From Lysobacterales bacterium (GTDB taxonomy: Bacteria; Pseudomonadota; Gammaproteobacteria; Xanthomonadales; SZUA-5): a stretch of 64,000 nucleotides of DNA. The translations under genes and the position numbers were made by a program. This document shows positions 31,741 to 40,927 of this stretch, in pieces. The notes under the pieces were generated by a model, which was not told where the DNA came from, ran no database searches, and worked only from the letters and a program-made list of their open reading frames with translations. The stretch is taken from contig JABAQR010000024.1 of assembly GCA_019187485.1 (NCBI GenBank), positions 31,081 to 95,080 on the forward strand, given 5' to 3'. The number at the start of each line of letters is the position of its first letter. The first letter of the stretch is position 1.

Positions 31741-34116
31741 ATGAGTCGCAGCGTGATAGCGGCGCTCGAGCCCGTGCCTTTCGCGCGGCTGCCGCAACTG
31801 GCCTTGCCGCCGCGTGTGCGTGCGCTCGTCGAAGGCGTTTTCCAGACCCTGCTGCCGGTCGTCGACCACGGGCTGGAGCGCGCACTCGACGAACTCGAGC
31901 GTGACCTTTCGGCACACGTCGAACGCATCCGGACCGGTGAGCAGCGCGATCTGGCAGTCGCCGGGCTGCGAGAGCTGCGGCGCCACCGCGACGGGTTCGT
32001 GCACTCGACGCGTTGCGCCATCCAACGCTCACTGCTGGGCATGGTGCACGCAGGAACCGCCGCCGCGCTGGCCGCAGAGGAGGTTTGCGACAGCGTGTCG
32101 CCCGAGGAGCAGCTGATGCTCTCGCAGGTGGCCGCGCGTGCCGAGATCCGTGCGGGCCAGGCGATGCAGGAGCTTTGCTGGCGGCTGGCTGTGATCGCCG
32201 GACGCCCGCCCCTGGAAGTGGAAGCGGTGCCCACCGGTCCGCAGCAACTGTGCGTCGCGCTGGCCGTCGGTGCGCGTCGTTTCACGCTCGATCGGACCCA
32301 CCGCATGGGTCTGTTTCGGCGCATCGACAAGACTTTGTTTGCCGAAGCGCGGGCGCTCTACCAAGCGCTCAATCGCTACCTCGTCGCGCATCGGGTGTAC
32401 CCGAACCTGCGGATTGGCGGCCGCCCGGAACCGGCAACGACGTCCGCCAGCGAGCCCATTGTCGACATGGCGCAGGTGCTGGCTCCGTCGGTGCCGGGGA
32501 CGGTTCCGGTGCCCTTGCCCGCAAGGCCCGTCATCCCGGAGCCCGATCCGCAGCCGATGGCCACGGCGAGTACGCAGCCGCCGTCGGCCGCGGAGTTGCC
32601 GCTCGATGTTCCGGTTGCGGGGCCGGCGCACGCTGTGCCGGCCGCGGCGTGGTCCGGACCGGCGCGGGCGCCGGTCGACCGACCGTTGGACCTGGAGTTC
32701 TTCCGCATGCTTCGCGAACTCGCCGGCGGCCGTCGGCGTGCTGCCGCGGGCAATGGCGACGAGGCGCGTTCGCGTCCGCTGGCCGATCGCTCCGAGTTGG
32801 TCCAGGCGCTGGGTGCGCTGCAACGGCAGCCGGTCGCAGCGAGGATGCTCGGGGTGCGACTGGACGGCGCCTACATCCGCCAGGAACTGCTCAATCAAAT
32901 GCGCGCACGCACTGCCAGCGTGCCGCGTCTGCGCGAGGAGGATCAGGATGTCCTCGATCTCGTCGACCTTTTGTTCGAGCGTCTGCTGGAGCCCTTTCCG
33001 GGCACCAGCGCGCGTCGTGAACTGTTGACCAGCCTGCAAATCCCGGTTCTGCGCGTCGCCTTGCGCGACACCGGTTTTTTCACGCGGCGCACGCATGCGG
33101 CGAGGCGTTTGTTGGGAGAGCTCGCCGAGGGACTCGGGCACTGGATCGAGGACGAGGACGCCGATCGGGCGGTGCTGGACAAGCTCAAGGGTGCGCTGGA
33201 GCGCCTGCTGCGCGATTACCAGGACCAGATCGAGCCTTTCGAGCAGGCGGTCGAGGAAGTCGAACGCCAGTTTGGGGCCTTGCAGAAGAAGGTCGAAATC
33301 GCCGAGCGCCGGCATGTCGAGGCGGCACGCGGTCGCGAAAAGCTGGATCTCGCACAGGCGGCCGCCGAAGAGGCCGTGCATGCGCGGCTGGCCGACAGTT
33401 GCTTGCCCGGCGCGGTCCAGTCGCTGCTTCAGAACGCATGGGTGGACGCGGTCGCGCTGGCGATGCTGCGCCAGGGCGTGGACCACGCGAAGACCGACGA
33501 GCGCCTGGACGTGGTCGACCGCCTGGTCGACGCCTTCGGCGAGCCCGGCCCGCCGGACGCGGTCTGGATGCTCGACTCGGTGCGCGGCGAGATCGAGGAC
33601 GGTCTGTCCGCGATCGGTTTCCACGACGATGCGATCGCCGCCGCCTGGGCCGATTTGCGCCATCTGGCCGAGGTCCGCACCGAGTTGGTGCGGCAGACCG
33701 TCGAGCGCAAACTGGACGAACTGATGCGGCAGCGTCCGCGGCTGGGCGGAGGGGCGCGTGTCGGCGAAGTCGAGGCGGGCGTCATGGTTCCCGGCAAAGT
33801 CGGGCTGGAAACGCTCGCCGCGCGCGAAGCCATCGAGAAGCTGGCACAAGGGAGCTGGCTCGAGATCCTCCAGGAACCTCCCTTGCCGCCGCTGCGGCGA
33901 CGCCTGTGCTGGCTGAGCCCGATCACCGGCCGCTGCCTGCTGCTGAATCCGCGCGGCAGCCGGCTGGAAGAGCGCCAGCTCGATCGGCTCGCCGAGGACT
34001 GGGCGCAGCGGCGCGTGCGTGTGATCGACGCCGAGCAGGGCTATCTCGTCGATCGCGCCTGGCGTGAGATCCTGTCCACCCTGCACGGCGCCAGTGCGCA
34101 CGAATCCGGGAGCTGA
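31741..34116 (+). CDS. DUF1631 family protein
   Basis: Large protein of 791 residues. The N-terminal DUF1631 region (about residues 20-240) includes LRELRRHRDGFVHSTR and RRFTLDRTHRMGLFRRIDKTLF. A Pro/Ala-rich linker follows (240-310), then the long helical DUF1631 core with coiled coil around 500-560. The C-terminal piece has RLCWLSPITGRCLLLNPRG, also typical of the family. The biochemical role is unknown. It is followed after 1 bp by a PilZ protein, which hints at a c-di-GMP-linked surface function (inference). Confidence 0.8.
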   Translation: MSRSVIAALEPVPFARLPQLALPPRVRALVEGVFQTLLPVVDHGLERALDELERDLSAHVERIRTGEQRDLAVAGLRELRRHRDGFVHSTRCAIQRSLLGMVHAGTAAALAAEEVCDSVSPEEQLMLSQVAARAEIRAGQAMQELCWRLAVIAGRPPLEVEAVPTGPQQLCVALAVGARRFTLDRTHRMGLFRRIDKTLFAEARALYQALNRYLVAHRVYPNLRIGGRPEPATTSASEPIVDMAQVLAPSVPGTVPVPLPARPVIPEPDPQPMATASTQPPSAAELPLDVPVAGPAHAVPAAAWSGPARAPVDRPLDLEFFRMLRELAGGRRRAAAGNGDEARSRPLADRSELVQALGALQRQPVAARMLGVRLDGAYIRQELLNQMRARTASVPRLREEDQDVLDLVDLLFERLLEPFPGTSARRELLTSLQIPVLRVALRDTGFFTRRTHAARRLLGELAEGLGHWIEDEDADRAVLDKLKGALERLLRDYQDQIEPFEQAVEEVERQFGALQKKVEIAERRHVEAARGREKLDLAQAAAEEAVHARLADSCLPGAVQSLLQNAWVDAVALAMLRQGVDHAKTDERLDVVDRLVDAFGEPGPPDAVWMLDSVRGEIEDGLSAIGFHDDAIAAAWADLRHLAEVRTELVRQTVERKLDELMRQRPRLGGGARVGEVEAGVMVPGKVGLETLAAREAIEKLAQGSWLEILQEPPLPPLRRRLCWLSPITGRCLLLNPRGSRLEERQLDRLAEDWAQRRVRVIDAEQGYLVDRAWREILSTLHGASAHESGS

Positions 34117-34117
34117 G

Positions 34118-34459
34118 ATGGTCGCGCGCAGATCCGTCCGCAAACGCACCAGGGAGGCGATCCTGGTCACCAACGCGATGACCGGCGCGACGATCGGGCG
34201 CATCGGCAATCTCTCCGCCGATGGCATGATGCTGATCGGCCCGGCGGCGATCGAGGAAAGCTGCCTGTTCCAGGTCCAGTTCCTCCTGCGCGACGCCGCA
34301 GCTCAGCCGCGGCGGCTGGAGATCGGGATCCAGTGCCTGTGGAGCCAGGCGATGCGTACCGAGCGCAGCCACTGGGCAGGTTGCAGGATCATCGACATCT
34401 CGCCGGACGAACAGCAGGTACTCGACGCCTGGGTCGAGCACGCCAGCGAACTCGCCTGA
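34118..34459 (+). CDS. PilZ domain protein
   Basis: Small protein of 113 residues with the PilZ pattern: basic patch VRKRTRE at residues 6-12, then NLSADGMML (D/NxSxxG) and WAGCRIIDISPDEQQ. It is a probable c-di-GMP receptor. GGGAG lies ahead of ATG 34118, and the gene is effectively fused in transcription to the DUF1631 gene. Confidence 0.78.
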   Translation: MVARRSVRKRTREAILVTNAMTGATIGRIGNLSADGMMLIGPAAIEESCLFQVQFLLRDAAAQPRRLEIGIQCLWSQAMRTERSHWAGCRIIDISPDEQQVLDAWVEHASELA

Positions 34460-34477
34460 GTCGCCTCGCGGGAGCGA

Positions 34478-35776
34478 CTACTCGGGCTCCGACTCCGGCG
34501 TGTAATCCTCGACCTGCTCGGTCGAGCCTTCCTCGAGGGGCGCGGCGACGCCTTCGTCCATGCTCTCGGCCTCCTCGTTCGGCGCCGGCGTGCGCGCGGC
34601 ATCGCGGATGACCTGCGCCTCGGAAGCCTCCTCGCCGACGTGGAAGGCCGCGTAGCCCGGTAGCACCACCTGGTTCAGCGCCATCCCGAGGATGCGCCCG
34701 CGCACCGGCGAGACCAGTTCGGAGGCTTCGTCGTTGAGCGGGTTGATGACCCGCCCAAGGCGCTGGCCCTGGCGCACGCGGTCGCCGAGCTTCACGTCGC
34801 TGAACAGCATGCCCGGCCGGGTCACGCGCACCCAACGCGACTCGTAGAAGATCGGCTGCGGTTCCCGCCACTGGCGCACTCGCTGGGTCATGCCGAGGTT
34901 GTTCATCAGGGTCTCGATCGCCGACACGCCATGCTCGATCTCGATCGGCTCCAGGCGCACCGGTGCGCCGATCTCGAAGGTCACCGCGGGGATGCCGGCA
35001 TCGGTGGCGGCGCGCCGCAGCATGCCGGCAGCGCCCGGCGTGTGCAGCACCGAGGTCGCGCCGAAGCCGCGCGTCAGTTCGACCACGCGAGACAGACGCA
35101 GGTCGCCGCGCACCTGCGGCAGGTTGGCGCGGTCGAAGGAACCGGTGTGGAAGTCGACGATGGCATCGCAGCGGCACGCGACCTGGTCGAAGAAGTCGAA
35201 GGCGATGCGCGAGGCGCTGCTGCCGTTCGGATTGCCCGGGAAGAAGCGGTTCAGGTCGCGGCGGTCCGGCAGATAGCGCGAGCCACGCGAGAACCCGGCC
35301 ATGTTGACGATCGGCACGCCGATCACGGTGCCGACGAGTTCGGTCGGATCGAGCGCGCCGAGCACGCGCCGGATCACCTCGACGCCATTCAGTTCATCGC
35401 CGTGGATGGCGCCGGTGAGGCACAGCACCGGCCCGGGCTTCGCGCCGTGCACCACGTTGATCGGTACCTGCATCGGATCGCCGATGAAGGTGGCACCCGA
35501 GCGCCAGTTGACGCGCGTGCGCGTACCCGGCTCCACGCGCCGGCCGAGCAGAACAAAGCCTGGATCGGGCACCGCTTCGACGGCGGCCGGCAAGTCGGTC
35601 GCGTCCGCGGTTGCTGGCGACGCAGGCATCGCTGCGGCCGCTGTTGCCGGAGCTGGCACCACGCTTCCCGTCGCGGCAGGCGGCGACTGCCGGATCTCCG
35701 CCGGGGCGGCCGCCTGTGGACTGGCCGGAGCGGTCTGCGCCAGCAGCAGTGCGAGGATCAACGCGCCGGTTGGCAT
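34478..35776 (-). CDS. Secreted succinylglutamate desuccinylase/aspartoacylase-family protein
   Basis: Zinc carboxypeptidase-like protein of 432 residues. It has a signal peptide (TGALILALLLAQTAPA), then a Pro/Ala linker. The catalytic domain has zinc ligands H125 and E128 in GAIHGDELNG and H210 in VDFHTGS. NRFFPGNPNGS is another AstE/AspA landmark. A C-terminal beta domain (GMLFSDVKLGDRV) and an acidic tail follow. The export signal separates it from cytoplasmic AstE. The start overlaps the end of zur by 19 bp. The substrate is unknown. Confidence 0.8.
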   Translation of the reverse strand: MPTGALILALLLAQTAPASPQAAAPAEIRQSPPAATGSVVPAPATAAAAMPASPATADATDLPAAVEAVPDPGFVLLGRRVEPGTRTRVNWRSGATFIGDPMQVPINVVHGAKPGPVLCLTGAIHGDELNGVEVIRRVLGALDPTELVGTVIGVPIVNMAGFSRGSRYLPDRRDLNRFFPGNPNGSSASRIAFDFFDQVACRCDAIVDFHTGSFDRANLPQVRGDLRLSRVVELTRGFGATSVLHTPGAAGMLRRAATDAGIPAVTFEIGAPVRLEPIEIEHGVSAIETLMNNLGMTQRVRQWREPQPIFYESRWVRVTRPGMLFSDVKLGDRVRQGQRLGRVINPLNDEASELVSPVRGRILGMALNQVVLPGYAAFHVGEEASEAQVIRDAARTPAPNEEAESMDEGVAAPLEEGSTEQVEDYTPESEPE

Positions 35777-36231
35777 GTCGCGCACAGGCCGTAGATTTCG
35801 ATCACATGACGATGCGGCTCGAAGCCGCGTGCGCGCGCCTCCACTCGCAGTTGCGCGGCCGCCTCCACGAGTTCGAGTTCCAGCACCTGCTTGCATTGCT
35901 CGCAGATCAGGAACTGGCTGCCGTGCGACTCGGCCTCCGGGTGCGGGCAGGGCACATAGGCGTTCAAGGTTTCCAGCCGGTGCACGAAACCGTGGACCAT
36001 CAGGAAATCCAGGGCGCGGTACACGGTGGGCGGCGCGGCCGGCCCCGAACCCTGGCCGCGGATCTGGTCCATCAGGTCGTAGGCCTTGACCGGCCGTTCA
36101 CTGGCGGCGATCAGCTCGAATACCCGCCGGCGCAGTCGCGTCAGCCGCAGGCCGCGCTCGGCGCAGGAAAATTCGAGGCGGCCGAGCATCTCGGTGCTGC
36201 CGTGTCGATGCTCCGGATGGCTGCAGTGCAT
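35758..36231 (-). CDS. zur: Fur-family regulator, Zur-like
   Basis: Metal-responsive repressor of 157 residues. The winged-helix part has LRLTRLRRRVFELIA and APPTVYRALDFLMVHGFVHR. The structural zinc site is C110/C113 and C150/C153. C95 and H97 (VPCPHPE) are the extra regulatory-site residues seen in Zur rather than Fur. The His-rich N-terminus (HPEHRHG) also fits Zur. It overlaps the downstream exported hydrolase, suggesting joint control. Confidence 0.85.
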   Translation of the reverse strand: MHCSHPEHRHGSTEMLGRLEFSCAERGLRLTRLRRRVFELIAASERPVKAYDLMDQIRGQGSGPAAPPTVYRALDFLMVHGFVHRLETLNAYVPCPHPEAESHGSQFLICEQCKQVLELELVEAAAQLRVEARARGFEPHRHVIEIYGLCATCQPAR

Positions 36232-36400
36232 GGGATCGCGGGTTGCTTGCGTTGACTCCAGTCTAGCGAGACCGTCTTGCGCTGTGCGACCGCGTGCAGC
36301 CGCGACGCCGCTTTGTTCCGTGACGCCGGATGGGTCGATCGGGCGATCACGGGCTGGCGTCTGCGATGTGGCCGACGCCAGGCGACGGTCCTGGGTGCGC

Positions 36401-36745
36401 TCAGTTGGCCGCTGCGGGCCAGTCCGCCGGCGTCAGCGGTGCCAGGCCGTGGCGGATGCGCGCGAGATCGCACTGGCGGCTGCGCTGGCCGAACTCCCAC
36501 GACGCGACGAGGTCGCGACAGCATTGCGGACGCTGTGCGTAGACGCCGCAGGACACCGTCGTGCCGATCTCGCCTGCCAGCGCGATGCAGCGCAGCCGGC
36601 TGGCATCGTTCACGCGCATCGTCAGCCGATGCGGGTCCAGTTTCTCGACCAGCTCCGGGTCGAGCACGCGCTGCTCGGCTTCCAGCCAGTGCATGGTCAC
36701 ACGGAAGGCGGCGCAGCAGGCGCCGCAACTGCGACAGGGATGCAT
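36401..36745 (-). CDS. YkgJ family cysteine-cluster protein
   Basis: Protein of 114 residues beginning MHPCRSCGACCAAFRV, the CxxCGxCC signature of the YkgJ/UPF0153 group, thought to bind zinc or an Fe-S cluster. Three further cysteines lie downstream (RCIAL, VSCGVY, QCCRD). The function is unknown. It is flanked by spacers of about 150-170 bp with nothing recognisable. Confidence 0.8.
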   Translation of the reverse strand: MHPCRSCGACCAAFRVTMHWLEAEQRVLDPELVEKLDPHRLTMRVNDASRLRCIALAGEIGTTVSCGVYAQRPQCCRDLVASWEFGQRSRQCDLARIRHGLAPLTPADWPAAAN

Positions 36746-36893
36746 GACGCTCGTGGTACGGTTGCCCGGGCGACGCCAAGATAACGCGTATCCTGTCCGA
36801 AGGTACCAGTGGCGAGCGGCGGGTCGCGCGACATACTCGGGACGACGCGACCGCGGGGTGGTCGCGCGCGTTCGGGCCTGGGAGGAGGACTGG

Positions 36894-37592
36894 ATGAACA
36901 TCGTTTTCCGCATCGGAGTTGCAAGCGTTTTCGCGGCGATCCTGTCGGCGCCGCTGGCGGCCGCCTGCGTCGACAACGTGGTACTCGTGCATGGCAATGC
37001 CGGCAAGCCCGGTGACTTCGACAACACCTACAACGAGCTGCTCGCGCGTGGCTACAGCGCCGGTCAGATCTGGCGACCGAGCTGGGGCAGCAAGGTCTGC
37101 GCGGCCTGCAACGACCACTACGGCAGCGAGGAAACGCCGGTCGCGAATGCACTGACGCAGGCACGCGCGGCCTCCTGCACCGGCCGCATCGATGTGCTCG
37201 GGCATTCGATGGGCGCCACCCTGGCGGCGCGCGAGATCGGCAAGCTGGGTCTGGCGGGCTCGGTGCACACCTTCGTCGGCATCGCGGGCGCTTTCCGCGG
37301 GCTGTGGACCTGTGGCAGCTATCCCTTCCAAGTGTGGACCAGTACCTGCGGAGCTTGGGGCCTGTCGGTCAACAGCCCGTTTACCAATGGTTTGCAGGGC
37401 CAGGTTTTCGCACAGCGCAGCTATTCGATCAAATCCTGGTCCGACCAGATCGTCTGCGCGACCGGTGTGTGCACCGTCGGCGGCGTGCACTCGTCGACCG
37501 TGCCCAACGAGGCCGGGAGTCGCACCTTCGGGTTCGGGCACTTCGGGCTGCTGACGGGTACGCCGATCACGCAGGTCGACCTCATCCAGTAG
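36894..37592 (+). CDS. Secreted lipase/esterase (alpha/beta hydrolase, class 2 lipase-like)
   Basis: Protein of 232 residues. The signal peptide is MNIVFRIGVASVFAAILSAPLAAA. VVLVHGNAGKPGDF carries the oxyanion loop, and GHSMG contains nucleophile S105. A likely catalytic His is near FGFGHFG at the end. Several cysteine pairs (CAAC, CGSYPF, CATGVC) suggest disulfides and confirm export. GGAGGAGGA precedes ATG 36894. Confidence 0.82.
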   Translation: MNIVFRIGVASVFAAILSAPLAAACVDNVVLVHGNAGKPGDFDNTYNELLARGYSAGQIWRPSWGSKVCAACNDHYGSEETPVANALTQARAASCTGRIDVLGHSMGATLAAREIGKLGLAGSVHTFVGIAGAFRGLWTCGSYPFQVWTSTCGAWGLSVNSPFTNGLQGQVFAQRSYSIKSWSDQIVCATGVCTVGGVHSSTVPNEAGSRTFGFGHFGLLTGTPITQVDLIQ

Positions 37593-37637
37593 CGAGACCG
37601 CGCGCGCCGCGAACGGGTGGTCCGCACCGGGTCCGGG

Positions 37638-38552
37638 CTACAGGTCCGGGCGCGCGCCTTCGGGAAACTGGAAGAAACCCTGTGGTCCCGGCCAGTGGAA
37701 CCACAACTCCGGTTGCTCCGCGAAGTTCTCGCAGAACTCCAGGTTCAGTTGCGTCACCAGCTCCCGCAGATCCTCCGTGGGTGGCAACAGGCGCAACTGC
37801 GCGCTGCGCTCCCGCGCCTTCCAATCGATGCGTACGCGAACACTGTAGCGCTCGCCGGTCAGTTCCAGCGCCAGCCTGGGACCACCGCTGCGCCACCAGC
37901 CCTGACGACCGTCCGGAAACCGCATCGGCACCACTCCGGTACCAGGACGCGGCGGCGAGTCAGCCGCCAAGAATACCAGTCCACCTGCGGCCACTGCCGT
38001 GGCGATCCGTTCGCGCGCGCCGCCGGTTGCGATTCCGGGGTTCCCGGATACCACGGTGACCATCCGCACGCGCAGTCGCATGTAGGCGTAACGCAACCAG
38101 CCCGCGCCGGGCGGACGTCCGGGGAGGGATCGGTAGACCATCCAGACCTTGTATCCGGCGGCGCGCAGCGCCGCCATTGCCGGAAGCCCCTGGTTGAAGC
38201 TGTAGAAGAAGCACAACCCACCCGCGGGCGGCGAGGCGGCATCGCGGACGACCGGCATGGTCGCCGCCAGTCCGCGCCAGCCGCGCCCGAGCGCGCGGAA
38301 CAGGTCCGCATGCTCCAGCAGGAAGCCGAAGCGGAAGCGACGGTCGAAGGCTGGATCGTCCGGCGGCAAGCCGAGCATCCGGCGTCCGCCGCGGCTGCCG
38401 CTCACTTCCTCGCGCAGCAGCAAGCCGGTGCCGGCCAGCCACCAGTACAGATGCACGCACCAGCGCCATGGCAGGAAGGCCGCCAGACCGGGCACCAGCC
38501 ACAACGACAACAGATCGCGCAATTCGCGTTTGAGGATCAGCCAGGGCGTCAT
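37638..38552 (-). CDS. LPLAT-like acyltransferase homologue, active-site motif not seen
   Basis: Protein of 304 residues with overall LpxL/HtrB-like layout: N-terminal hydrophobic segment (LWLVPGLAAFLPWRW), a central domain and a C-terminal FAEQPELWFHWPGP resembling the PEQY.W.H end of lauroyl acyltransferases. The HxxxxD/E motif expected after the first strand is replaced by FYSFNQGLP. It may be a non-catalytic relative or use different chemistry. It is a lone gene. Confidence 0.5.
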   Translation of the reverse strand: MTPWLILKRELRDLLSLWLVPGLAAFLPWRWCVHLYWWLAGTGLLLREEVSGSRGGRRMLGLPPDDPAFDRRFRFGFLLEHADLFRALGRGWRGLAATMPVVRDAASPPAGGLCFFYSFNQGLPAMAALRAAGYKVWMVYRSLPGRPPGAGWLRYAYMRLRVRMVTVVSGNPGIATGGARERIATAVAAGGLVFLAADSPPRPGTGVVPMRFPDGRQGWWRSGGPRLALELTGERYSVRVRIDWKARERSAQLRLLPPTEDLRELVTQLNLEFCENFAEQPELWFHWPGPQGFFQFPEGARPDL

Positions 38553-38612
38553 GCGCTGCCGGACGATGGAGACCCTTCGAGTCTATGCGGGGCCGTGCCG
38601 TACGCGGCGCAT

Positions 38613-40697
38613 CTATTCGAAACCGTTCGCGAACACCGCATCGCCGCCGGCCCAGACCGGGCGCTCGCTGGTGACGCTGATGCCCTGCACGTCGTTGCGC
38701 AACGGTGTGGTGATGGCACCGATGGTCAGGCTACCGCCGGCTGAAGTCATGCCCTTGAACAGTGTCAGGCTGGCGTTGCCACGGACCGGGTGGGTGAGAC
38801 TCAGGGTCCAGCTCGACGCGTCTTCGCTGAGCGTGGCACCGAGCGGCGCCTCGCCGGCATCGTAGCCGGTGACGACGTTGAGGAAATAGCCGTCGACGCT
38901 GCCCACCGAATCCAGTTCCAGACGGTACTGGCCGGCCTGTTCGTCGCCGGGGACGTCCTCGTGGATCACGCGGTACACCGGTGCCGCCGGGATCAGCGTG
39001 ATCAGCTCCGCGGTCTGCGTGCCGAGCGCCGCCGACAGCCGGTTGCCGGCAGCCACCGGCTGGGTCTCGAAATGCAGGATGAAGCTGCGCCGCACCTGCG
39101 CGGCGGCGACGTGCGGGCCGCTGAGCAGCCAGCCGCCGCCGTTGTACCAGGGCAGCAGCGAATCGGCCGATCCGTGGGTGCGGTCGAGGATCACCAGCGC
39201 CTGCAGCGGGCGGATGAACACGAACTCACGCCAGGCCTGGTCGGCGTAGGGCCAGTCGACGCGGCTGTCGGGCATGTTGCGATAGGCGTCCGAGTAGTCG
39301 ATCGCGACGAAGCTGAAGGCCGGCTCGTGCTGCAGGCGCGTCACGCGTGGCAGGTCGCGCGGGTTCTCGAAACGCGGCTGCCCGGGCGGGATCACGATCG
39401 GACCGCTGCCGACCCAGCGCCCGGTGTTCCAGGCCTCGAACAGCAGGGTGTTATGCGCCAGCGGATGGCCGGTGTCGATGTTCGGCCCGGCGCCCATGAA
39501 GCCGCGCAGGTTGTCGGCGTAACCGGCGCTTTCGCGACTCAGGAAACGGCCCTTGCGCCAGACCTGGAAGCTGCCGCCGTCCTGGTGGCGGTGCTCGATG
39601 TGGCCCGGCGTGCCGAGCTGCAGCTGCACCTGCATCGCGGCGGCGTCGTGGCCGGTGCGCGAAGAGAACACGCCGGCGCCCGGTGCGTAGTAGTCGAGCG
39701 GCAAGTCGGCGTAGTCGGAGAGATTGCCGCTGCCGCCGAGCGCGTCGAACATCCAGCGCCGACCGGCACCGGTCTGCGTCAGCCAGGCGCGGATGTGGCG
39801 CGCGTTGCCGCTGGTCGGTGCGCGCGCGCCCATCCAGCGCGCGAAGTCGCCGAGATACTCGCGTGCGTTGATGGTGCCGCCCTGGTGCAGGGTCTCGTCG
39901 TCGTTGAAGGGGAACAGCAGCGCGCCGCCGGAGAAGCTGCCGGAAAGGGTCGTCGGCCCGGGTGTGGTGCCGTACAGCAGCGCGTAGATCGCCTCGCGAT
40001 AGTAGGGCGTCTGCGCGTAGGGGTCGAAGCCGTAGTCGGCCGCGCTGGCGAAGGGCAGGATCGGGTAGGAGAGGCTGACGACGCCATAGTCCGCGCCTTC
40101 CGGGAACACGCCGCCGCGGCCGAAGTCCTGGTAGAAATCGGCGAACCAGTCGGAGAAGCGCGTGTCCAGCGCGTGGTTGATGAACTCCTGTGCGCGCGGG
40201 TTCTCGCCGAAGCTGGTGATGCCCCAGATCAGCTCGTTGCGCACCCGGCCCCAGAAGTAATTGTTGGCCTCGGCGCCGTGGTTGGCGAAGTCGTCCGCGA
40301 TCTCGACGTCCATGTAGCCGTTCCAGCGCGCCACCAGGGTCTGGATCTGCGCCGGCGTCAGGCGGTGGTGGCACCAGTCGTAGATCAGCAGCAGTTCCTC
40401 GCCCTGCTGGCGCAGCGCGTCGCGGCGGTTGCCGTGGTTCTCGACCAGCCAGCCATTGAGGTGCGCGAGCGCGGCGTCGCAGTCGCCGTTGTTGGCGGTC
40501 AGCAGGCCACGCAGCGCGCGCTCGAACTGGATGTCGTTGCCCTGTGGCGTGAACGGCGTGCTGCCGAAGTAGGTCTGCGCCTGGGCCAGGCGCGCGGCGT
40601 TGCCGTACCAGATGCGCGGGTGGCCGGAGGGGATCTGCAGATTGACCGCTGCGGTGGTGGTGGCGTGGAGCAGCAGGGCGAGCAGGATCGGACGCAT
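38613..40697 (-). CDS. Secreted heparinase II/III-like polysaccharide lyase with FANGFE tail
   Basis: Protein of 694 residues. The signal peptide is MRPILLALLLHATTTAAV. A helical alpha/alpha-toroid part (about 40-330) is followed by a beta-sandwich with HRHQDGGSFQVWRKGRF, which resembles the H.DxGSF motif of heparinase II/III and alginate lyases. It ends DAVFANGFE, a short C-terminal signature I associate with exported proteins of Xanthomonadales. ATG 40697 was chosen because it starts the signal peptide. The substrate is unknown. Confidence 0.7.
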   Translation of the reverse strand: MRPILLALLLHATTTAAVNLQIPSGHPRIWYGNAARLAQAQTYFGSTPFTPQGNDIQFERALRGLLTANNGDCDAALAHLNGWLVENHGNRRDALRQQGEELLLIYDWCHHRLTPAQIQTLVARWNGYMDVEIADDFANHGAEANNYFWGRVRNELIWGITSFGENPRAQEFINHALDTRFSDWFADFYQDFGRGGVFPEGADYGVVSLSYPILPFASAADYGFDPYAQTPYYREAIYALLYGTTPGPTTLSGSFSGGALLFPFNDDETLHQGGTINAREYLGDFARWMGARAPTSGNARHIRAWLTQTGAGRRWMFDALGGSGNLSDYADLPLDYYAPGAGVFSSRTGHDAAAMQVQLQLGTPGHIEHRHQDGGSFQVWRKGRFLSRESAGYADNLRGFMGAGPNIDTGHPLAHNTLLFEAWNTGRWVGSGPIVIPPGQPRFENPRDLPRVTRLQHEPAFSFVAIDYSDAYRNMPDSRVDWPYADQAWREFVFIRPLQALVILDRTHGSADSLLPWYNGGGWLLSGPHVAAAQVRRSFILHFETQPVAAGNRLSAALGTQTAELITLIPAAPVYRVIHEDVPGDEQAGQYRLELDSVGSVDGYFLNVVTGYDAGEAPLGATLSEDASSWTLSLTHPVRGNASLTLFKGMTSAGGSLTIGAITTPLRNDVQGISVTSERPVWAGGDAVFANGFE

Positions 40698-40927
40698 GGA
40701 TTGGGCTTTGGGTTCGGGGTGGTCGACGCAGCACGAATCCTGCGCTCGTTGGCCCACGGAGGTGGAGGGCGCCGCAGGTCTCGCGCCGGCGGTGATCCAG
40801 ACTGCGACCAGTCCAGCACGTCTGTCGCGAATTGTTTCACAAACGCCTCGCGCGGGCGACGAAGGTGCAGATTGCCGCGGCAGATGCGCGCGGCGATGCT
40901 CGCGCACGCCACCACCTGGAGTTCGTC

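Noticed and set aside
31901..34227. Long minus-strand frame opposite the DUF1631 gene
   Set aside because: Shadow composition only; the plus-strand product has a family match along its full length.
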